Assembly: GCF_036014175.1 (NCBI RefSeq)
Contig: NZ_CP107917.1
Coordinates: forward strand, 6,510,001-6,574,000
Source: Streptomyces sp. NBC_00443
GTDB lineage: Bacteria; Actinomycetota; Actinomycetes; Streptomycetales; Streptomycetaceae
Direction of reading: 5' to 3'
DNA: 64,000 nt
Both the position numbers and the translations under genes were made by a program. Below the pieces are notes generated by a model, which saw only the letters and a program-made list of their open reading frames with translations, was not told where the DNA came from and ran no database searches. Shown piece after piece: positions 45,150 to 53,682 of this stretch (positions are counted from its first letter, which is position 1; every line of letters starts with the position of its first letter).

Positions 45150-45626
45150 GGTGAACCAGTGTTCGGCGTAGATGCCGTTGTTGTGTGGGGGTGTTTCCTC
45201 GTAGCCCAGGGCCGCGTACAGGGCGCGGGCCTCTGTCAGATCGTGGCGGGTGTCGAGGATTATGCGGGTTGCGTTGAGTGTGCGGGCCGTGGACTCGGCT
45301 GAGCGGAGCAGGAGTTTGCCGCCGCCCTTGCCCCGCATCCTCGGGTGTACGTACACCCGGGTCAGTTCGGCTGTGTTCTTGTCCAGGAGTCTGATGCCGG
45401 TTGATCCGGCCGGCTCGCCCTCGTAGTGGGCCACCAGCAACTGGCCTTTGGGAAGGGTGAGTTCGGTGGTTGGGGGGTGGGAGAGCTCGCGGGCCAGTTC
45501 GGACGGGTCGGTGCGGTGGCCCTTGTGGAGTAGGTAGTAGCGGTCGCTGACCTCGGTGTAGTACGCCCGCCAGAGGGCCTTGGCTGTGAGGGAGTCGGGG
45601 GGTTCCGGGGCTACGGTCCAGGTCAT
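45135..45626 (-). CDS. GNAT-family N-acetyltransferase
   Basis: 163 residues. MTWTVAPEPPDSLTAKALWRAYYTEVSDRYY, then AELTRVYVHPRMRGKGGGKLLLRSAESTARTL (acetyl-CoA loop R-G-K-G-G-G-K), then DTRHDLTEARALYAALGYEETPPHN. The substrate is unknown. The start at MTWT has a weak ribosome site; a longer frame runs upstream. The C-terminal end is duplicated by the 17-bp repeat. Confidence 0.88.
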   Translation of the reverse strand: MTWTVAPEPPDSLTAKALWRAYYTEVSDRYYLLHKGHRTDPSELARELSHPPTTELTLPKGQLLVAHYEGEPAGSTGIRLLDKNTAELTRVYVHPRMRGKGGGKLLLRSAESTARTLNATRIILDTRHDLTEARALYAALGYEETPPHNNGIYAEHWFTKPLL

Positions 45627-45727
45627 GGCCGCATTGTCGGCGAGGGGGCCGGTGGGTTCGCAAGCGAGTTTGTGGGTGGCCGGATCCGCGGTCGTTTGAG
45701 GAGCGTTCTGGGGGCAACCCGGCACAC

Positions 45728-46405
45728 ATGTCCACAGGTGTGATCATTCTGATCGTGATGGTGGCGGTCGTCGTCGTGCTCGGCGTGGCCGTCCTGGCTC
45801 TGCGTAATCGGGATGCGCAGGGCGGTCGGGGTCTGAAGCGGCGCTTCGGGCCTGAATACGAGCGGGCCGTGACCCGGCATGACGGAGACGTCAAGGCTGC
45901 CGAGCGTGAGCTGGCCCAGTTGGTGGAGCGGCACGGCGGGCTGCGGGAGCGGCCGTTGGAGCCGACCGAGGCCGAGCGGTTCGAGGCGCGCTGGGCCGCT
46001 GCCCAGGAGCACTTCGTCGAGTCGCCCAAGGAGGCCGTCGACGAGGCGGACCGGCTGCTCGCGGAACTGGCGCAGGCACGCGGGTTCCCGGACGGCGCGC
46101 AGTACGAGGAGCAGCTCGCCGCACTGGCCGTGCACCACGCGGACCATGTGCAGGGCTACCGGCACGTGCACCACGTCTCCCACGCGCGCGTGGGTGGCGA
46201 ACGGGAAGGCGGGGGTGGTACGGAGGAGATGCGCGAGGCCATGATCGAGGCCCGGGCCCTGTTCGAGGAGCTGACGGGGCCGGTCGGGCGGCGGCGGGCT
46301 TCCCACGAGTCCCGCAGGGACACCGACGGGCAGGCACCCGCCCGCAGCAACGGCCACCGCGGGCATCTGCCGTGGACGTTCACCCGTCACGCGAAGGGGA
46401 GTTGA
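45728..46405 (+). CDS. Membrane-anchored hypothetical protein
   Basis: 225 residues. One N-terminal helix (VIILIVMVAVVVVLGVAVLAL), then a charged helical body with FVESPKEAVDEADRLLAELAQARGF at about residues 97-122. A His/Arg-rich C-terminus. The EAVDEADRLLAELA segment recurs in the next protein (GAVEEADRVLEELA). Unknown function; the two are 5 bp apart and probably an operon. Confidence 0.78.
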   Translation: MSTGVIILIVMVAVVVVLGVAVLALRNRDAQGGRGLKRRFGPEYERAVTRHDGDVKAAERELAQLVERHGGLRERPLEPTEAERFEARWAAAQEHFVESPKEAVDEADRLLAELAQARGFPDGAQYEEQLAALAVHHADHVQGYRHVHHVSHARVGGEREGGGGTEEMREAMIEARALFEELTGPVGRRRASHESRRDTDGQAPARSNGHRGHLPWTFTRHAKGS

Positions 46406-46410
46406 GTGAC

Positions 46411-46854
46411 ATGACGGACGCCACGACCGGCATGGGTGCCGGCAAGGTGACGGATCATGACCTGGCGAAGGGCACGCCTCCGGTCGCGCCCACCGGTGGG
46501 CGCGAGCGGCCCGGCACCGAGGCGCGTGCCGTGGCTCCCGCGAAGGGCGGGCGTGAGGTTGCGCGGCTCTTTCCGCACGACGAGTCCGACAAGTTCGAGC
46601 TCAAGCTCCAGCACGCCGTCTCCGGATTCGTCGACGGGCCCCGGGGCGCCGTGGAGGAGGCCGACCGAGTCCTGGAGGAGCTCGCCGCCCGCTTCACCGC
46701 GGCGGTGACCGAGCGCCGCCGTACTCTGCGCGGGGCCTGGCAGGCGGCCGGTCAGGGCGAGGGCGAACGCGGGGCGTCCAGCACCGACACCGAGCAGCTG
46801 CGGCTGGCGCTGCGTGATTACCGCGAGCTGGCGGAACGGCTCCTACGCATCTGA
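46411..46854 (+). CDS. Hypothetical protein paralogous in part to its neighbour
   Basis: 147 residues. Its central VSGFVDGPRGAVEEADRVLEELAARFTAAVTERRRTLRGAW corresponds to the FVESPKEAVDEADRLLAELAQARGF region of the previous protein, and the C-terminal EQLRLALRDYRELAERLLRI forms a helix. No signal or membrane segment, so probably the soluble partner of its membrane-anchored neighbour. AAGGGGAG precedes the ATG at 46411; a GTG at 46372 overlapping the neighbour is possible. Confidence 0.75.
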   Translation: MTDATTGMGAGKVTDHDLAKGTPPVAPTGGRERPGTEARAVAPAKGGREVARLFPHDESDKFELKLQHAVSGFVDGPRGAVEEADRVLEELAARFTAAVTERRRTLRGAWQAAGQGEGERGASSTDTEQLRLALRDYRELAERLLRI

Positions 46855-47277
46855 CGCAACATCCGACTCGCCCGCCGCCCGGCGCCTCTCCCGCCACTGC
46901 CGTACGACCTCTTCGACGTCGTACGGCTTACGGCCCAGGGGAGGGCCGGGCGGCGGCTTCAGCAGCATGTCGCGGATCTTGACGTTGACAGCCGTGATGA
47001 TCTTCCGGACCGTCCGCTCCGAGGGCGCCGCATACGCCGCGAGCAGGGCGTCCTCCGCCTCCTTGCGCAGGGCCAGGGCCGGGGGCAGGACCGACAGGCC
47101 TTCGCGGGCCATCTTGCGCTTGATCCACCACAGTTCGTCGTACGGCGCTTCCAGGTCGTTCGGCAGCGGCTTTCCGGTGCCTGGCAGTCTGTCGAAGTCG
47201 CCGCGGGACTGTGCGTCGTGGATCTGCTTGTCGACCCAGGACTCGAACGGGACGCCGGGGGGCTTTCGCTCGGTCAT
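46843..47277 (-). CDS. DUF1992 (DnaJ-homologue-associated) family protein
   Basis: 144 residues. VPFESWVDKQIHDAQSRGDFDRLPGTGKPLPNDLEAPYDELWWIKRKMAREGLSVLPPALALRKE is the DUF1992 core, with the conserved D-F-D-x-L-P-G-x-G-K-P. The domain is also found in eukaryotic DNAJC28; its molecular role is unknown. It overlaps the previous convergent gene by 12 bp. Confidence 0.9.
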   Translation of the reverse strand: MTERKPPGVPFESWVDKQIHDAQSRGDFDRLPGTGKPLPNDLEAPYDELWWIKRKMAREGLSVLPPALALRKEAEDALLAAYAAPSERTVRKIITAVNVKIRDMLLKPPPGPPLGRKPYDVEEVVRQWRERRRAAGESDVASDA

Positions 47278-47374
47278 GAGTTCATTGTGCCGGACGCGGC
47301 AGTGCCGGGCGATTTATCATGCGGGCGCGGTGGCCAAACGGCCGCTGTTCAAGGATGTTTCAGGAGGGGCGCTC

Positions 47375-47767
47375 GTGCTCGAACTCACCATGGCCGCCGT
47401 CACCGCGGCGGACGAGGGTGCCACGGCCGGCATGCTCATGGCCGACGCGCCCAGCGAGCCGGGCGCCGTGCTGCGGGTGGGCCGCGACAAGTCGGTGTGC
47501 CGGCTGGTGACGCCGGACGAGTGGCTGTTCATCTCCCGGGTCCACCTGGAGTTCCTGTGCGGACCCGACGGCAGCTGGCAGGTGACCTGGCTGCGCGGCT
47601 CGCAACCCGACCCGTCCTCCGAGGTGCGGCTGACCGTGGGGCAGTACGCCCAGCCGATCGGCTACGGCGGGACCGTGCCGCTGCCCAGGGGCGGCAGCGG
47701 CGAGATCATCATCCACGACCGCACCGAGCCGCGCAGTATCAACGTCGGCTTCTATCACGAGGCTTGA
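47375..47767 (+). CDS. FHA-like domain protein
   Basis: 130 residues, GTG start behind a perfect AGGAGG (47362-47367, 7-bp spacing). AVLRVGRDKSVCRLVTPDEWLFISRVHLEFLCGPDGSWQVTWLRGSQPD resembles an FHA phosphothreonine-binding domain (GR, S-R-x-H pattern) and GGTVPLPRGGSGEIIIHDRTEP the following strands. It may bind a phosphorylated partner from a Ser/Thr kinase pathway. Alternative: a stand-alone beta protein of unknown type. Confidence 0.75.
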   Translation: MLELTMAAVTAADEGATAGMLMADAPSEPGAVLRVGRDKSVCRLVTPDEWLFISRVHLEFLCGPDGSWQVTWLRGSQPDPSSEVRLTVGQYAQPIGYGGTVPLPRGGSGEIIIHDRTEPRSINVGFYHEA

Positions 47768-47775
47768 GCTGCGCC

Positions 47776-48447
47776 CTACGCCAGTACGCGCGCCAGCGCG
47801 AAGCCGTCGTAGCCCTTGCTGCCCACCGTCTGGATCGCCGTGCCGCTCAACCTCGGGTGGCTGCCGATCAGTTCGATCGCGGTGCGGGTGCCCCGGATGT
47901 CCGGGGCCGTGCTGTCGGCGTCGACGACCCCGCCGCCGCGCACCACGTTGTCGACGACGATCAGGCTGCCCGTGCTGGTGAGCCTGAGGGCCCACTCGAC
48001 GTAGTGCGGGTTGTTGGCCTTGTCGGCGTCGATGAAGACCAGGTCGAAGGGGGCCGGGTTCTCGTCGGCCAGCTTGGGCAGCGACTCCAGGGCCGGGCCG
48101 ACCCGGACCTCGACGAGCTTGTCCAGGCCGGCCCGCGCGATGTTGCGGGTGGCGACCTCGGCGTGCCTGGGGTCGTACTCCAGCGAGATCAGTCGGCCGT
48201 CGGCGGGCAGGGCGCGGGCCAGCCAGATGGTGCTGTAGCCGGCGAGCGTGCCGATCTCCAGGATGTTGCGGGCGCCCTGGATCTGGGCGAGGAGCTGGAG
48301 GAACTTGCCCTGGGACCGGCTGACGGCGATCTGCGGGAGCTCGGCCGCGTCGCTCTCCCGCAGGGCCGCCTGGAGCGTTTCGTCATCCGGTGAGAGGTGG
48401 GCGGAGAAGTACTCGTCGACGTCGTCCCAGAGCTGCGACTCGCTCAT
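47776..48447 (-). CDS. O-methyltransferase (catechol-O-methyltransferase-like)
   Basis: 223 residues. SAM-binding motif I ARNILEIGTLAGYSTIWLARALPADG, acidic strand LISLEYDPRHAEVATRNI, and metal/substrate motif FDLVFIDADKANNPHYVEWALRL with SLIVVDNVVRGGGVVD. Cation-dependent O-methylation of catechol-type or phenolic substrates. The C-terminal IQTVGSKGYDGFALARVL is typical. Confidence 0.93.
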   Translation of the reverse strand: MSESQLWDDVDEYFSAHLSPDDETLQAALRESDAAELPQIAVSRSQGKFLQLLAQIQGARNILEIGTLAGYSTIWLARALPADGRLISLEYDPRHAEVATRNIARAGLDKLVEVRVGPALESLPKLADENPAPFDLVFIDADKANNPHYVEWALRLTSTGSLIVVDNVVRGGGVVDADSTAPDIRGTRTAIELIGSHPRLSGTAIQTVGSKGYDGFALARVLA

Positions 48448-48522
48448 CGCCTTGCCTTTCCTATGGCTAGTTAGATGCGCTAACTACCCGTCTTCGCCGT
48501 CGGTGATACCAGGATGGTCGAT

Positions 48523-49656
48523 TCAGGTGGCGGGCGCAGGCGGCTGCGCCGGGGGTGTCGGCAGCTCCGGCCGCCGGGTGCGTCGTACGGCGAACCAGGC
48601 CGCCGTCGCCACGGCCAGGGCGAACCCGCCCGTCACCGTCAGCAGCCATGCCGGGATTCCGGCCACCGTGCGCAGCCGGTCCTCGTGGATCACCTGCTGA
48701 AAGGGGTCGTCGGCCGGTGCGCGACGCAGCTCGTGGTCGCCCGCGATGCGTTCGGGATACGGGAACTCCTGGCCGATCGCGGTGAGGAACGGTGTGCCGG
48801 CCGCCAGTTCGGCGAGCGGGCCCGTCCGCTGCGTGACCCGGCCCGCGTAGGTGACGCGAGGACGTTCCCCGCCGATCGGGGACGCCGGTTCCATGCGGTG
48901 CGCGGCAAGGACGTACAGGCCCAGGGACTGGGGCGTGTCCGCGAGGCGTGACAAGCGCATCGGGTAGACCGGCTCGTCGGTGCGGAAGGTGAGGTGCAGG
49001 GGGTCGAGGGCGCCGGTGAGGGGAGCGCCGGTGGTCTGCGGGGTGAGCTTGACGGCCACGTACTCCCAGCGTTGGTCGACGTACGGGCGCAGGGCTCCCG
49101 TCAGGCGGGGCGGCAGCGCGAAGCCGTTGCTGTCCAGCCAGCCGTCCAGGGCATCGGGGTCGGTGGCCGTCAGCCGGGCCACGTCGAAGGGGCCGAGCCG
49201 CTGCCGGCCGACGACGCCCACCGGAGCGCCGGCGCCGGGCGGGGGCGGCGGGGCGCCCGCGGTGCCGTCGCCGCCGCTCACCAGCGGCCAGTCGCCGTCC
49301 TGGGGCCAGAAGTGGTACCGGGTGCGGTGCACGGGGGCCGTGATGTCGTGCAGCTCTTCGAAGAGGGCAGGGTCGCCGAGGCGGACCGTGGCCCGGCGCG
49401 GCACCGGCATGATCCACGCGACCCGTTCGGCGTCCCCGCCGACGGTCAGCCGCATCACGACCTGCTGGCGCGCCCCGTCCCACCGCACGACGGACTCCTC
49501 ACGCCCGACCGCCACGCGCGCCGCGTCGCCGGGCACCATGGCCCCGCAGCCGCACGCCCAGGCGGGTGCCGCGAGCTGCCCGAGCTGGAGGGCGAGCAAC
49601 GCCAGGACGACGGTCACAGCCCGCCTTCGAGTACCTGCCCGCAGTAAGTCCGCCAT
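48523..49656 (-). CDS. DUF2330 membrane-anchored protein
   Basis: 377 residues. Signal helix VTVVLALLALQLGQLAAPAWACGCGAMVPGDAARVAV, a large outside domain, and a C-terminal helix (WLLTVTGGFALAVATAAWFAV) with a basic tail. DUF2330 is characterised by the CGC(A/G) start and conserved WIMPVP (here AWIMPVPRRATVRLG). Function unknown; proposed wall-facing. ATG at 49656 behind GGAGGGG. Confidence 0.88.
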   Translation of the reverse strand: MADLLRAGTRRRAVTVVLALLALQLGQLAAPAWACGCGAMVPGDAARVAVGREESVVRWDGARQQVVMRLTVGGDAERVAWIMPVPRRATVRLGDPALFEELHDITAPVHRTRYHFWPQDGDWPLVSGGDGTAGAPPPPPGAGAPVGVVGRQRLGPFDVARLTATDPDALDGWLDSNGFALPPRLTGALRPYVDQRWEYVAVKLTPQTTGAPLTGALDPLHLTFRTDEPVYPMRLSRLADTPQSLGLYVLAAHRMEPASPIGGERPRVTYAGRVTQRTGPLAELAAGTPFLTAIGQEFPYPERIAGDHELRRAPADDPFQQVIHEDRLRTVAGIPAWLLTVTGGFALAVATAAWFAVRRTRRPELPTPPAQPPAPAT

Positions 49657-49962
49657 CGCGCAGCCCCTCCCTCCCCGCATGCCCCACCACCACCGTGACA
49701 GCGGCGGTTCAGACGGTACGGCGGATGCCACGGTTCCGTGGCCGGGGCCCGGCGATGTGATCGATTCCGCCCCGCCGAGGTGACCCACCGGAGGCGGGCG
49801 AACCGCCCTCCGACTATCGTCTCCGGACAAAAGGAGAGCGGACTTCAGGTGAAGCCGGGGTTGCCTGCGTCCCTCCCTGCGGGGGTGAAAGCCGCATAGG
49901 GTTCGTAAGGATTCCTGACGCGTGGGACGTGTGCGACGACCGGGGCGGGAGGCCGACGAGGC
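49657..49962. promoter_or_regulatory. Divergent control region DUF2330 / GT87-PAP2
   Basis: A 306-bp gap. A CTCCGGACAAAAGGAGA hairpin with GACTATCG before it lies around 49817-49840, and a GGGGTTGCC...CCCTGCGGGGGTGAAAGCCGC stretch follows. I could not match it to a known riboswitch. Promoters unassigned; no convincing ORF. Confidence 0.35.
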
Positions 49963-52023
49963 GTGGCGAATGCGGATCGCGGTGGGCGACCGGCGGAGGC
50001 ACTCGGAGCCACGGCCGTCGGCACGGTCCAGGCACGCGTGCGCGTGGCGCGCCTCGGCCTGTGGCTGGTCGTCGCGGTGCTCGCCCTACGGCAGGTGGCC
50101 GTCGTCCTCAGTACGCCGCGCGGGGAGCGGCTGACGGATCTGGAGACCTGGGTCGGGCCCAACGGCGTCCTGCATGTGAAGGGTTCGCTGTACGACTCGA
50201 CGCAGTTCACCGGTACGCCGTTCGGCGGGCTCGTCCTCAAGCCGCTGACCCGCGCCGCCGAGCAGGCCCTCGGCTGGGGCTGGACGTTCGGCACCCTCCT
50301 GCTCGTCGTCGCCCTCGGCCTGGTCGCCGCCCGCGCCCTGCCACAGCCGGTGAGCCGCCGGACCTCGCTGCTCGCCGCGCCCGTCGCGATCAGCCTGCTG
50401 ATGCTGTCGCTGCCGGTGCGCAACACCCTCTACCTCGGCCAGACCAGCATCATGCCGGTCCTGCTCGTGCTGCTCGGCTGCTTCGCCGTCCGCGGCGAGC
50501 GCACCAGCGGCGTGCTCATCGGCGTCGCGGCCGCGCTGCAGCCGACCCTGCTGCTGTTCACCCCGCTGCTGTGGTTCACCGGCAGGCGCCGGGCCGCGCT
50601 CTCCACGGGGGTCACATTCGCCGCGTGCACGGCGCTCGCGTGGGCGGCGATGCCGCGCGACTCGTACACCTACTGGGTGCACCACATGGCCGGCGTCGGG
50701 CTCGGCGGCCGGGCCGACGACCTCGGCAACCAGTCCCTGCACGGCGCCCTGCTCCGGCTGGGGCTGACCGGCCCGCTGGAGATCGCCCTCTTCCTGCTCC
50801 TCGGCGCCGCCGTCGCCGTCCTCGCGCTGCGCCGGGCCGTTCGCTACGCCCACGACGGGCAGCTCCTGCTGGCAGTCGCCGTCACCGGCTGCGCGGCGAT
50901 CGTCGTGTCCCCCACCGCCTGGCAGCACCAGCTGCTGTGGGTGCTGCTCGCGATCGTCGGCCAGGTCGGCAGACGGGACTCCGACCGGTACGTGTGGCCG
51001 GTCGCCGTCATCCTGATCATGACGCTGCCGGCGCGGATGATGGTGCCGGACAAGCTGATCCTCCACCCCCTGCGCGCCGACCTCGTCCTCCTGGCCGCCC
51101 TCGCCACGGCCGCTGTCGTGCCCTTCCTGTCCCGCACGTCGCAGTACTGGCAGACGCCGATCCCCACCCAGTACGCCACACCGGTGCCGTCCCGCTTCCG
51201 GCACATCCCGCTGGTGCCGTTCCTGCGCCGCGTGATCACCCGCCCGAACCTGCTCTTCGAGCTGCTCCTCATCCGGGTCACGTACTACGCCTACGCCCAG
51301 ATCCGCCTGGCCGCCGCGGGCGGCTCCAACTCGGCCGGACGGGTCACCGCCGAGGAACACGGCGAGGAGATCTACTCGATCGAACGCGCCCTGCACATCG
51401 ACATCGAGCGCTGGGCCAACCATGCCGTCGTGCAGGTCGACTGGGTCCGGAACTTCTTCGACTTCTACTACGAGTCGTTCCACTTCGGCGTCCCGCTCGC
51501 CATCCTCGCCGTCCTGTACTGGCGCCGCCCCGTCGACTACCGCTGGGCCCGCACGGCCATCGGCTTCGCCACCGTCTTCGCCCTGATCGGCTTCTGGCTC
51601 TACCCACTCGCGCCCCCGCGCCTGATGCCGGGCCTGGGCTTCATCGACACGGTCCACGGCCCGCAGAACTTCACCAGGCCCGACTACGGCACCCTCACCG
51701 AACTGACCAACCAGTACGCGGCGATGCCGTCCCTGCACTTCGGCTGGTCCCTGTGGTGCGGCCTCGTCGTCCTCATCCTCGCCCCCAGGTGGTGGATGAA
51801 GGCCCTGGGCCTCCTGCACCCCCTGTTCACGCTCACCGCGATCGTCGTCACCGGCAACCACTGGGTGCTGGACGCGGTGGGCGGGGCGGTCGTGGTGGGC
51901 GCCGCTTTCGGGTTGACCCACGTCCTGTCCGGGCGGCGCGCCCACGCCCCGGACGTGGCCGGGAACGCCCCGCGGACGGACGTCGGCGAGGCGCACTCCG
52001 GCGGGGCGCGATCACGCGCCTGA
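49963..52023 (+). CDS. Bifunctional GT87-type mannosyltransferase / PAP2 phosphatase
   Basis: 686 residues. Residues 1-400 carry the polytopic GT-C/GT87 pattern (GVLHVKGSLYDSTQFTGTPF, RNTLYLGQTSIMPVLLVLLG, LGNQSLHGALLRLGL). After residue 430 a PAP2 domain follows with YSIERALHIDIERWANHAVVQVDWVRNFFDFYYESFH, FDFYY and the catalytic boxes NQYAAMPSLHFGWSLW and VTGNHWVLDAVGGAVVV. The product probably adds mannose from a polyprenyl donor and removes pyrophosphate. GTG start. A fragment of a close relative lies at 60346-60525. Confidence 0.9.
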   Translation: MANADRGGRPAEALGATAVGTVQARVRVARLGLWLVVAVLALRQVAVVLSTPRGERLTDLETWVGPNGVLHVKGSLYDSTQFTGTPFGGLVLKPLTRAAEQALGWGWTFGTLLLVVALGLVAARALPQPVSRRTSLLAAPVAISLLMLSLPVRNTLYLGQTSIMPVLLVLLGCFAVRGERTSGVLIGVAAALQPTLLLFTPLLWFTGRRRAALSTGVTFAACTALAWAAMPRDSYTYWVHHMAGVGLGGRADDLGNQSLHGALLRLGLTGPLEIALFLLLGAAVAVLALRRAVRYAHDGQLLLAVAVTGCAAIVVSPTAWQHQLLWVLLAIVGQVGRRDSDRYVWPVAVILIMTLPARMMVPDKLILHPLRADLVLLAALATAAVVPFLSRTSQYWQTPIPTQYATPVPSRFRHIPLVPFLRRVITRPNLLFELLLIRVTYYAYAQIRLAAAGGSNSAGRVTAEEHGEEIYSIERALHIDIERWANHAVVQVDWVRNFFDFYYESFHFGVPLAILAVLYWRRPVDYRWARTAIGFATVFALIGFWLYPLAPPRLMPGLGFIDTVHGPQNFTRPDYGTLTELTNQYAAMPSLHFGWSLWCGLVVLILAPRWWMKALGLLHPLFTLTAIVVTGNHWVLDAVGGAVVVGAAFGLTHVLSGRRAHAPDVAGNAPRTDVGEAHSGGARSRA

Positions 52024-52163
52024 CATCCGGACTTCGCCCCAGAGGCCACTTTCGAACGTTTTCTAATCATCTGTGTCTCGCACTGCCGTTCGTATGAACT
52101 GGTGTGCGGCGGATGGAGATCCACCCGCCGCAACCATGACCATGACCAACGGGAGGACCACGG

Positions 52164-52547
52164 ATGATCCGCAAGCTGGGCGTGTCGCTCGGAGCTCTGG
52201 CCCTGTGTGCCGCGGGCGCGGTGGCACTGGCGCCGACCGCGACAGCGGCCGACACGGGGGCCCGGGCCCCGTACTTCGTGCTCTACCAGCACGACAACTA
52301 CGGCGGTCACTACGCCAACTTCTCCGGCACCGACAAGGAGCTCAACAACAAGTACTGGGGCGGCACCAGCCAGGTCATGAACAACGGCGCCAGCTCCATG
52401 CGGAACTTCACCGGTTCCTACGTCGGTGTCTGGGACAAGGGCACCGCCTGCACCGGCGCCTCCTACACGGCCAAGCCGAACAGCGTCGACACCGACTTCA
52501 GCAACAACGAGTTCGACAACAAGGCGAGTTGCGTCCGCTTCCTCTGA
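52164..52547 (+). CDS. Secreted I36-type peptidase inhibitor / beta-gamma-crystallin-like protein
   Basis: 127 residues. Signal peptide MIRKLGVSLGALALCAAGAVALAPTATAA, then FVLYQHDNYGGHYANFSGTDKELNNKYWGGTSQVMNNGASSMRNFTG with the Tyr/Gly pattern of the crystallin Greek-key/I36 fold; two cysteines near the end (CTGASY, CVRF). Exported; the target is probably a protease. GGGAGGA is 6 bp before the ATG. Confidence 0.88.
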   Translation: MIRKLGVSLGALALCAAGAVALAPTATAADTGARAPYFVLYQHDNYGGHYANFSGTDKELNNKYWGGTSQVMNNGASSMRNFTGSYVGVWDKGTACTGASYTAKPNSVDTDFSNNEFDNKASCVRFL

Positions 52548-52646
52548 CGCACTCGGGGGCGGCGCCGGCCGGGTCCGGTGCCGCCCTCTCCTTATCTTCC
52601 GACAGTGTCTGCCCAGGCGGACTTCGCGGACTTCAGGAGTGGCTGA

Positions 52647-53519
52647 ATGACCATGCACCGGCTGCTGGGGATCGTCGCCGTATCGGCGTCCGTGCTCCTC
52701 GCCACGGGGTGCGGAGGCACCCAGCCGCAGGACGCCGGCCCGAAGGCGGTGCTGGAGGCGGCTCCCGGCCCGACCGCGCAGGTGCGCGGGCTCGTCCTCC
52801 CCCTCGACCACTATCAGCTGTCCGTGAACGAGATCTACCTGATCGAGAGCGCCAAAGACGTCCTGACCCGGGACTGCATGAAACGGCGGGGATTCGACTG
52901 GGAGGTCATCGACGACCGTGACCGGTACCCGGACCTGCGCAACCGCCGTCGCTACGGCCTCATCGAGATGCCGGTGGCCAGGAGCATGGGTTACCGGACC
53001 AACGCCCGGCTGATGGGCTCCACCGAGGTCACGGCCCGCAAGGTGGACCGCGAGAGACGGCTGGGACCTGGCGAGTTGAAGGCCGCCTCGGATCCGGTCG
53101 ACGGCTGCTACAAGCTCGCGGGCGACCGGCTGGCCCGGGACAGCCAGGTGAACGAGGACCTGGTGAACAGGCTGAACGGCAGGAGCCTCGACGCGGCGCT
53201 CAAGGCCCCCGACGTCGTCCGGGCGACACGGTCCTGGGCGGCCTGCATGGCGGACGAGGGGCGCCCGTACGACGACTTCTACGCCGCCGCCGAGGACCCC
53301 CGCTGGGCACGGTCCGACAAGCCGACGCCCGCCGAGAAGGAGACCGCGCAGGCGGACGTCGCATGCAAGCAGCGGGTCGGCCTGGTGAAACTGCTGAGCG
53401 AGACGGAACGCGGCATCCAGGAGCGCGGCATCCGCGAGAACGGGGCGTACTTCGTGCAGCTGATGTCGGCCAAGGAACGCCACCTCGCGGCGGCCCGAGA
53501 GGTGCTCGACCGCACTTGA
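52647..53519 (+). CDS. Lipoprotein of unknown function
   Basis: 290 residues. Signal MTMHRLLGIVAVSASVLLATGC with a lipobox cysteine. The rest is charged and helical, with several Cys (TRDCMKRRG, DGCYKLAG, AACMADEG, VACKQRVG) that may pair as disulphides outside the cell. I do not recognise a family, though the pattern fits uncharacterised actinobacterial lipoproteins. CAGGAGTGG precedes the ATG. Confidence 0.82.
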   Translation: MTMHRLLGIVAVSASVLLATGCGGTQPQDAGPKAVLEAAPGPTAQVRGLVLPLDHYQLSVNEIYLIESAKDVLTRDCMKRRGFDWEVIDDRDRYPDLRNRRRYGLIEMPVARSMGYRTNARLMGSTEVTARKVDRERRLGPGELKAASDPVDGCYKLAGDRLARDSQVNEDLVNRLNGRSLDAALKAPDVVRATRSWAACMADEGRPYDDFYAAAEDPRWARSDKPTPAEKETAQADVACKQRVGLVKLLSETERGIQERGIRENGAYFVQLMSAKERHLAAAREVLDRT

Positions 53520-53627
53520 CGGGGCGCGGGGCACGGGGTGGTTTCAGCGGTGCGGATCGGGTTCAGCGGCGTGGGGGTGGTTTCGGGGTGCGGGTCGGTT
53601 TCAGCACTGCGGATCGGCTCAGCCGCG

Positions 53628-53666
53628 CGGTACGGATCCGCGGTACGGACCCGCGGTACGGATCCG
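53628..53666. repeat. Three tandem 13-bp units
   Basis: CGGTACGGATCCG, CGGTACGGACCCG and CGGTACGGATCCG are head to tail in the 163-bp gap between the lipoprotein and nSTAND1 genes. The rest of that gap is degenerate versions of TGCGGATCGG, so the whole is a decayed minisatellite. Confidence 0.9.
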
Positions 53667-53682
53667 TTCTGGTGCCGCGGTC

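Noticed and set aside
45118..46029. A 303-codon reverse frame ending in the same residues as the acetyltransferase
   Set aside because: The shared end is created by the 17-bp duplication; the rest is out of frame with the family.
49800..49962. Riboswitch upstream of the GT87-PAP2 gene
   Set aside because: The leader has hairpins, but I could not match it to a known aptamer; left as an unassigned control region.
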